Assembly (NCBI GenBank): GCA_025529335.1
Contig: JAMYHX010000131.1
Span: 24,719 to 88,718 of the forward strand
DNA length: 64,000 nucleotides
Origin: Rhizopus sp. PT2906
Lineage: Eukaryota > Mucoromycota > Mucoromycetes > Mucorales > Rhizopodaceae
Reading direction: 5' to 3'
Shown here one piece after another: positions 58,200 to 64,000 of the stretch (positions are counted from its first letter, which is position 1; each line of letters starts with the position of its first letter). The translations under genes and the position numbers were made by a program. The notes below the pieces were generated by a model. The model searched no databases and had not been told where the DNA came from. It saw nothing but the letters and a program-made list of their open reading frames with translations.

Positions 58200-58994
58200 T
58201 TAATGTTTCCATAAATTGTATTGAAGCTCTTTTCGAGGTTTTGATATTTCATCCAAGACGATCTTCATTACGTCTTGTTCTACTTTTTCTATACTTGAAC
58301 TTGCATCAATAAACTATTCTGGGTGATTAGCCTTCGCATATAAAGGAAATGAGATGCTATTACCTTCCAACTATTATCCTTTAGCTTTCTGAACTCGGTT
58401 CGGACTTTAATCTGCAAGTCTCTCTTCTCATATCGCTCTTCTCCAAATCCTCCTCTCTTCTCTGCCTCATTGATCGACAAGTCCAAAAACAAGACGAGAT
58501 CTGGTGAAAGAAGACCAATATCAGGATGCTTACACCAATCAAAGTCCAATCCTTTTGCGACTGAGAAGGCAACACCTGAATAAGCATATCGATCGATCAC
58601 GAGGGTTTTGCCAGCTAAGAGTTTCTCTGAAATAGATTTCCTGCAAAAAAAAAAGAGAGACAATTGCTTAGAGAAACGCATTTCCTTTTTGGTATCATCT
58701 ATTATTTACATGGCTTCCCAACGGTTTGCAGAAAATAACAAATGGATAGCGTGGTCATCAAGGTCGCTTTTCTGTCTCAGATAGCTGTCAATCATTTTTC
58801 CAGTCTGAGTTGTTCTATCTGTTCAAATACAAGGTCAGGACATTACAAAACATGACTAGATGTCTATTACCTGGAAATTTGATAAGTTCAGAATCTATAT
58901 TACGAGATTTCAAGTTGTGAACAAGTAGTTCACATTGTGTTGATTTGCCTGAACGGTCGCATCCTTCAACTACAATCATCAATCCTCGTGCCAT
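58200..58994 (-). CDS. CDC8: Thymidylate (dTMP) kinase, 207 aa
   Basis: Phosphorylates dTMP to dTDP for DNA synthesis. Minus-strand exons 58994..58871, 58818..58710, 58640..58364 and 58313..58200. The P-loop is EGCDRSGKSTQ, the adenine/lid side has the LLFSANRWE motif, and the conserved DR motif lies in VIDRYAYSGVAFS with DPDLVLFLDL-like (SPDLVLFLDL) after it. The end reads WKFIDASSSIEKVEQDVMKI, as expected. I start at 58994 (MARGLMIVVEG) because this matches the family; an upstream in-frame ATG at 59042 would add 16 residues. It converges with the dynein gene, only 37 bp between stop codons, so transcripts probably overlap. Confidence 0.94.
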
Positions 58995-59322
58995 CGTCTT
59001 AAACTGTTTAAGAAAAAATTTGTTGCAGGAAAGAATTGGCATTAAATATTCGCGTCACTGCATGTCTTTTTTTTTTTGTGCATAAAAGACAAGGGGGATG
59101 TTTATACATGGCATAAAATGCAAGTTGCATTAAATCCAATAGTTACTTTAATATCCGCTAGGACACATCCTCTCAACTGTCGCGTTTCTTTAATGTGTAT
59201 ATAAAGTAGCCAAGAGTTACCTGACGCATTAAAGCTGAAATACTTTATTCTCTGGTTGCCTATTGTTCTTGATGCTTCCTTCCTCCCATTATTAGTCAGC
59301 AAATTAAGCCGTACGTTCTTGG

Positions 59323-59838
59323 AAAACACTACATGCACGAAAAAATTCACGAATGAATTAGCTAATTTTTTCGTGCATATAGGAAAGGGTACACTACGCG
59401 CACGAGGAAATTTACGAGAAGGCTAATGCTACGGACGCTTCCTTGAGGGCACTACATCTAGCGTCACTTTACAACTTGACATTACAAAATACGCTATCTG
59501 ACCCAAGACTATCCAGTGGAATATTCTTTATAATTACACTTGAATGATTTTGGTTCTTTATTGATCAAACTGACAACATAAAAAGATTAAATACAGCAAT
59601 GACCACATTTCTTTTTTATCTCTTTAAAAGACAAAATTCATATTCTACATCAAGGAACATGGAAAGACATCTGCTCTTTGAACAAGCTTGTGACGCTGCA
59701 CATTGAAAAGGTTGGTTGACGATATTACAGGTTGTGTCTGTAGTGGATTTTCTTGTGTGTGTAATATACACTTTCTTATATGCACAAAAAATTTGCTAAT
59801 TCATTCTTTCGTGAATTTTTTTCGTGCATGTAGTGTTT
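59323..59838. mobile_element. MITE-like inverted-repeat element with hairpin ends (about 516 bp)
   Basis: Terminal inverted repeats of about 59 bp (59323-59380 and 59778-59838) start AAACACTACATGCACGAAAA and match almost base for base, apart from a short indel. Each terminal repeat is itself foldable: ATGCACGAAAAAATT faces AATTTTTTCGTGCAT across a 16-base loop in the left copy. The interior has no transposase. It contains GATCAAACTGACAACATAAA, a string that recurs in the neighbouring element. The right end abuts a coding relic, which suggests insertion into or beside that gene. No clear target duplication can be seen. Confidence 0.85.
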
Positions 59839-59840
59839 CC

Positions 59841-60247
59841 TTATCGATTAGAGTAGAATTAAATAATACCACCGCTTTACCTTTCGTGTGTGAAATCGAG
59901 GGCCCAAAATACATGAGAAACTTGCCTGCTGATGATTGTCAAAGTCCTGATTTCATTAAACTTTGCAGCATAATGAAAGACGAGTTAGATCGCATACATA
60001 CTACTCTTGAGCGTAATGTTGTCTTTGATATGCTTGTAGAAGGTAATGACCAAGTTTTAAGAACGTGATGCCTACATATAAATCTGACCTTATTTATTCA
60101 GGTTGTCATGCCAAAATATTCTCTATAGACTTATTGTACTTTAAAACGTATAGACTTTTGACAATTAGCAAGTTTTATTTTCCAAGAAGCATCCATGATG
60201 TTCATTCTTTAATTCCTTGTTTTCGACGTTTAGATAATTTTAAGGTT
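59841..60247 (+). pseudogene. Repeat-family gene remnant flanked by two inverted-repeat elements
   Basis: An open frame starts right at the end of the upstream element (VSLSIRVELNNTTALPFVCE) and continues with GPKYMRNLPADDCQSPDFIK and ERNVVFDMLVEG. Removing a well-formed intron (60042..60101) joins it in frame to CHAKIFSIDLLYFKTYRLLT and FPRSIHDVHSLIPCFRRLDN. The 5' end is missing and the right end is cut near the second element. The style is that of uncharacterised Mucorales repeat-family proteins with an intron, such as the relic at 29837-31241. Function unknown. Confidence 0.5.
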
Positions 60248-60298
60248 CGTAAACATGGTTTGTTTCTTTACCATTGTTCATTAATTTTACTTTGGTGA

Positions 60299-60556
60299 AC
60301 GCTACATGCACCAGAAAATATACCAGAAAATAAGCTAAATAATGTAAATATGAATTTATCATAAGTGGTCTTTTTGATCAACTGACAACATAAAATTAGA
60401 ATAAATAAAAACAATACTTCTTTTTATCTCTTCCTTCCTGAAAAGAAACGAAAACAAGATGGTTGAATAGTTTTGTTGGAAGGCATCATAGGTAATGGAT
60501 AGAGGTGGCGCCTGTAGAGTCAGTCTAACTTCTGGTGTATTTTCTGATGTATGTAG
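60299..60556. mobile_element. Second inverted-repeat element (about 258 bp), related to the first
   Basis: The left end (CTACATGCACCAGAAAATAT near 60304) and the reverse complement of the right end (CTACATACATCAGAAAATAC) match. They share the first dozen bases with the element at 59323-59838. The interior again contains GATCAACTGACAACATAAAA. The repeat behind the first dozen bases differs, so the two elements are cousins rather than copies. The right end also resembles the element end next to the Tc1-type pseudogene at 32700-32757. Confidence 0.75.
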
Positions 60557-61289
60557 TGTTTTCCTTTTACTTCAATTGAAAAGATTCTCTTTGAATTCGG
60601 AGAAATACAGCTCCAACAACTATCTCTTTCCCCTTGTAGAAAGCCAAATAATAATATAGTCAGCTTCCGTTCACCACAGAGGTGAAAAACTAGGCCGTTC
60701 TGCTTTTTCTTCTTTTTTTTTATTGTGTCATCTTTTCATTGTACAATGCAAATAATCATACCTTGTTTTTTAAATATAAAAATTCAATTGAGGAAAAGCG
60801 ATATTGCACAGCTTTGAAAATGAATACTATCCAAATGAACGCATCTCTAAGAAAACAAAAGAGGAAACTCCGTATCAAAAATCCAACCTTTCAAAAATGA
60901 TACAGCTTTAAACCATATTGTAAAGTTTATGGGATCGATCATGGATGTGATGGACAACAATGATGTGAAAGAATAATATTATTTTGTATAACTATAAAAC
61001 AAAACCATTGTCGTTTTGGCGTGGGTGATATAAACTTTCAAAGGTACAAACTACTACTCATGCGGGCATCCCTTTTCTTTTTAAGCCTATTGAAGAGTAT
61101 TGACCTGAAATCAAGACAAAAGCCATTAGGAAAAGATGAGAGGACAAGACTATTGCTACAAAGGATCATTTTGGATCGGGCTAAACATTTTGAATCTAGT
61201 TGGGATAGATTTTTACAGAGGGGATATTGGCTTTAAACAATTTTAGTATGGCTGTCTCATTCCAATAATTTCATTCAAAATTAAAAAAT
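60557..61289. other. Relic-rich spacer with a 71-codon ORF
   Basis: The ORF 61021..61236 (plus) has a hydrophobic start and a basic end (KSRQKPLGKDERTRLLLQRI) and no recognisable domain. It is probably a piece of a decayed gene. Poly-T at 60712-60720; nothing else stands out. Confidence 0.3.
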
Positions 61290-62133
61290 TTCAACCATAC
61301 CCATTAAGACTAAAATCCTGTACCGTAAACCAGAAGATAAGGTCGCCCAAATGAAGCATGCTCACATGCTTGCCAAATGTGCAATTGATGCACTGAAGCT
61401 ACAACCAAGAACATTTAACTCACTTGAAGTCATTGAACGAGAAATGAAGCGGGTATGCACATTCGTGTGGACAAAAAATTACACTGTAAAATTTTCTCCT
61501 CAGCGCCATTTTCTTATTTGACAAGCAGAACGCTTTGTCTGGAGGAGTCATCTCTCATCATCTCCATAAACTGATGATGCGTGGTTGGAGTGCTCACATA
61601 GATCTGCCCCAGGAGAGAGTGCCAGTCTCTTGAAGCATGTACCCAAATTCAAGAACCAATCTTTTCTAACATTAAGTTACTGCCACTACAATTTGCTCCA
61701 AATGTTGTCGCTTTTCGCAGTTATTCTTGACGTCAGCTTTTTCCCAACACTGGGACACCTTTGTCCTAAACTAAAAGAACTCTAGCTAGATAATGTTAAT
61801 GTTTTAGATGCCTCTATTGACTATACAATTATTGACATGCAAGACCTAAGGTTGCAAAGACTCAGCTTGATCACATCATCCTATTTTCGTGCAAGTGGAC
61901 CATGACTGATAGTCGTAAAGACTCATAAATATGTGTACATCAAGCTAATAAAATGGCGTGTCTATAAAATATTTACTTATGAAGAAGCTACGGAAGAAGA
62001 AAGAAGTGGATGCTTTAATGACTGTTGCCGTATCTCTTGTTATGATATCGAAGAGCTCGTTTTTAATGATGAGAAAATAACAATCTATCCCGACAGCAAT
62101 ACCTCCGATATTGCCTCTAATGACGAAGACTAA
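61290..62133 (+). pseudogene. Decayed F-box/LRR-like gene
   Basis: Coding-like stretches follow each other on the plus strand with breaks. KILYRKPEDKVAQMKHAHML and NSLEVIEREMKR lead across a plausible intron (61451..61503) into AIFLFDKQNALSGGVISHHL and a stop near 61633. A shifted frame reads CQSLEACTQIQEPIFSNIKL. Another contains LFPTLGHLCPKLKEL-like LRR text, and after stops IKLIKWRVYKIFTYEEATEE ends at 62133. The LCPKLKEL and LRLQRLSLI pieces look like leucine-rich repeats, hence the F-box/LRR suggestion. At least three lesions are present. Confidence 0.45.
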
Positions 62134-62264
62134 ACTAATTGTGTTTATATCACCTCCCCATTATCAGTTATTATAATAAACATCATTTACGTCATAATTT
62201 TATGCAGCTATAACATAGATATCAAGCTCTGTTTCTTTCTTATTCTTTTTCTCTCTTTCTAAAC

Positions 62265-62735
62265 ATGTCCGATTTACCACCGCATAAAGGCGAATTAACT
62301 CCCAAACTGCAAGAACAGTCTACACTGATAGATAGTTATCCAGACTACTCCAACCCATATGCATATCCACCCAACAATAATAACTCATCTATAGATCGCT
62401 ACAGTAGTTCAACAACCGATCCACAGCTGCAAAAACTAAAGAGCTCCATTTGGAAAAAGGCAGGCCAGATACAATCAACCATTGGTAGTCTAGCTCAAAT
62501 AGAATCATGGCGTCAGACTGGACAAAAGATAGAGGAGGAAGCAGAAAGAGAATATAGAGAGGCAGAGGAAAGGATGAACCACGGAGAACCGAGCAGGATC
62601 CATGGCGAATACAATCGTCTGATGGGTTTCATGTCTTATGCTGTAGGACATATCGCTGGAGATCCAGAAATGCAAGCACGGGGTGGACAAAGGAGTAGAG
62701 AAGGAGAAGAAGAGATTGACAAGAGCCAATATTAA
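62265..62735 (+). CDS. CsbD-like domain protein (156 aa)
   Basis: An intronless ORF. The N-terminal 50 residues are Pro/Asn/Ser-rich and disordered. The middle (residues about 60-110) is helical and highly charged (KKAGQIQSTIGSLAQIESWR, QKIEEEAEREYREAEERM). The C-terminus has GEYNRLMGFMSYAVGHIAGD followed by PEMQARGGQRSREGEEE, the pattern of CsbD-like stress-response domains seen in many fungi. Function is not established. A pyrimidine tract precedes the start. Confidence 0.78.
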   Translation: MSDLPPHKGELTPKLQEQSTLIDSYPDYSNPYAYPPNNNNSSIDRYSSSTTDPQLQKLKSSIWKKAGQIQSTIGSLAQIESWRQTGQKIEEEAEREYREAEERMNHGEPSRIHGEYNRLMGFMSYAVGHIAGDPEMQARGGQRSREGEEEIDKSQY

Positions 62736-62749
62736 TAAAACTATGCAAT

Positions 62750-63098
62750 TTATTTTGTCTTTTGTGAGCCTTTACTCTTGGAAGTTGCCTTTAAAAAGAA
62801 TGCGGTAATGACCGAGACGCCAGCGACTAATACAGCAGCAGGTAGATATATCGAATACTCGTGAGGAGGGAAGTAGCCTTGAAGTGGGTTAGTTTCTTCT
62901 AAAAAAGGCTATATTCTGATGAGAAAAGGGAGGATATGAATTGCTTTCATCTTACAGTGATCAAGGCCCAAGTTGAGTAATAAATAAAGATGAAGGCTGC
63001 TGCCCCACAGGCTGATGCTCCAACAATCTTATCTGATGAACCCTGGCAAAAACATGTTAAGAGTACGCGTACATGCGTAATGTTGTTCATTTTACCAT
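62750..63098 (-). CDS. DPM2: Dolichol-phosphate mannose synthase regulatory subunit DPM2 (82 aa)
   Basis: Small ER membrane subunit that stabilises dolichol-phosphate-mannose synthase and assists GPI biosynthesis. Minus-strand exons 63098..63096, 63042..62956 and 62908..62750 give 82 residues, near the usual 84. The first helix is KIVGASACGAAAFIFIYYST, then WALITPFLEETNPLQGYFPP with the family's TPF(V/L) turn. The second helix is YLPAAVLVAGVSVITAFFL and the tail is basic (KATSKSKGSQKTK). The acceptor at 62909 (ATATAG) is required to create TPFLEETNP. The first coding exon would consist of the ATG alone. It is convergent with the CsbD-like gene, 14 bp apart. Confidence 0.82.
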
Positions 63099-63590
63099 TA
63101 TTCAATTATAAAAAGAAAGGTCGCAAATGGACGTTTCGTTCGGAACATGAAATTATACTTGAAGTCAAACGCTTGAATTAGCTTAAAAGGGGAATTAAGC
63201 ATTGACTGAATATTATTTTTATTCATGGTAGAATAATCAATAAAGAGCCAAGTATACAGTCAGCACTCTGAAGAGAGAGGCCAATGATAATATCTATATA
63301 CTTATAAAAATATACTCTTAGTTCCCAAGACAATAGCTTATAATGACAGAATCAACCACGAAATACGTAAGAATGGGTGTCAATACTGAAGGGGTAAGTG
63401 AAGTACGAGCCCCAAATTGAGACACAGCAATAGCGTTAGTAAAGAAGAAATTGACATATTCTCGGGTACATACCAGAACAGATTGTGGAGAGTGTAAAAA
63501 AAAAAATTAGCTTATTAATCTATGTTCTTTAATAAAACTTACCCAAAAGGTATTATAGCCGACGGCTATAGGCCTATCTATGTTTCTTTT
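63099..63590. other. Spacer with a possible small membrane-protein exon on the minus strand
   Basis: A minus-strand frame ending at 63318 reads YVNFFFTNAIAVSQFGARTS, then TPILTYFVVDSVIISYCLGN and stop. It is hydrophobic and coding-like for about 50 codons (to about 63480). It lacks a start codon, and upstream exons cannot be placed with confidence because the poly-T run at 63496-63506 gives an in-frame stop just beyond. I do not recognise it. Poly-A (plus strand) at 63496-63506. Confidence 0.35.
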
Positions 63591-64000
63591 TCAAAAAGTA
63601 GCGGCAAGGTGTTCAAATTCTGCAGTTTTGGAGGAACTGCGTTTTGGATCAAACTGAGGGAATGTAGCTCCAAAAAGAAGAGTTGCGAGGCCAGATAAGC
63701 CTATGGCCATAGCGCGTAAACTGTCACGAGCATGGATGGATTTTCCTGCGAGAACAGAAGGGCAATCCGGATTAACATATTGAAATGTGCCGCTCACAGC
63801 TTTCAGCTTGGTGTTTCCAGTAACTCGCAAAGGACGCTGGAGCTTCTTGAAGCAAAAAAAAGGCAAGTTTGCGAAGTGTTATGTTTGTTCGTAATACATA
63901 TAGAAGTGTACAAACTGTTCTTCCTTGACTTCCATTGACCTCCATATTTCAAATGCCCTTTGATTGTGGAACCAACACAGTAGCCTCTATCACCAACAAA
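63591..64000 (-). pseudogene. RuvC/zinc-ribbon nuclease remnant (Fanzor/TnpB-like), running off the right edge
   Basis: From the right edge leftwards the minus strand reads FVGDRGYCVGSTIKGHLKYG, then CITNKHNTSQTCLF. A run of eight T at 63855-63862 shifts the frame by two relative to the expected TCLFCFKKL. It continues as CFKKLQRPLRVTGNTKLKAV, YVNPDCPSVLAG and HARDSLRAMAIGLSGLATLL to a stop at 63591. TSQTCxxC, a later NPxC and RDxxxAxAI are the order of a zinc ribbon within the last part of a RuvC domain in TnpB/OrfB and their eukaryotic Fanzor relatives. One expected zinc-ligand position carries Tyr (YVNPDC). The 5' part lies outside the window. The nuclease call is by pattern only. Confidence 0.5.

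Noticed and set aside
58994..59042. Upstream ATG for dTMP kinase
   Set aside because: It would add 16 residues before the family-typical MARGLMIVVEG start; kept only as an alternative.

Overview
The window looks like a piece of an early-diverging fungal genome, most likely Mucoromycota (Mucorales-like). This is inferred from small multi-exon genes with introns mostly 45-65 nt long, AT-rich spacers, an APSES regulator, a SUR7/PalI membrane protein, a GPI-type eight-cysteine wall protein, and decayed members of repeat families that I associate with Mucorales. I have no species-level evidence. All exon structures were built by eye from splice consensus, reading frame and family similarity.

Layout. 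Positions 1-13822 hold the 3' bulk of the giant ribosome-assembly ATPase midasin. 13930-18700 is gene-poor: a small secreted eight-cysteine protein, a casein-kinase-1-type kinase, relic DNA and the first copy of a dispersed repeat. 19424-27114 is a compact block: glutaryl-CoA dehydrogenase, NRDE2, a membrane protein and HMG-CoA lyase. 27294-33514 is an accessory island: an acyl-CoA ligase cut off at its first exon, two decayed repeat-family genes, a DIRS-type tyrosine-recombinase fragment, three dispersed repeat segments and a dead Tc1/mariner transposase. 33972-42457 returns to core genes: uL16, a SERCA-type Ca2+ pump, transportin and an F-box/LRR protein. 42458-44203 is another small relic zone with a transposase N-terminus. 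44204-58994 is mostly core genes: eL15, a peroxisomal-type enoyl-CoA isomerase, a CFEM-like protein, a coiled-coil protein, a SUR7-like protein, an APSES factor, an Arb2/FAM172-like protein, dynein light intermediate chain and dTMP kinase. 59323-62133 is a second mobile zone with two related inverted-repeat elements and decayed genes. 62265-64000 carries a CsbD-like protein, DPM2 and, running off the right edge, a decayed RuvC/zinc-ribbon (Fanzor-like) nuclease.

How the genes relate. Most are housekeeping genes with no operon logic. Three act on acyl-CoA intermediates: GCDH (lysine/tryptophan breakdown), HMG-CoA lyase (leucine breakdown) and the enoyl-CoA isomerase (unsaturated fatty acids). 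The last two end in PTS1-type tripeptides, which suggests peroxisomal location. In the isomerase the signal is present only if a final 50-nt intron is removed. NRDE2 and the Arb2-like protein belong to families tied to nuclear RNA surveillance and small-RNA silencing.

The points most worth checking are the Fanzor-like remnant, the foldback element with hairpin ends, the intron-dependent peroxisomal signal, the two GC-AG introns, a start-codon-only exon in DPM2, and the DIRS-type fragment with its dispersed repeats.
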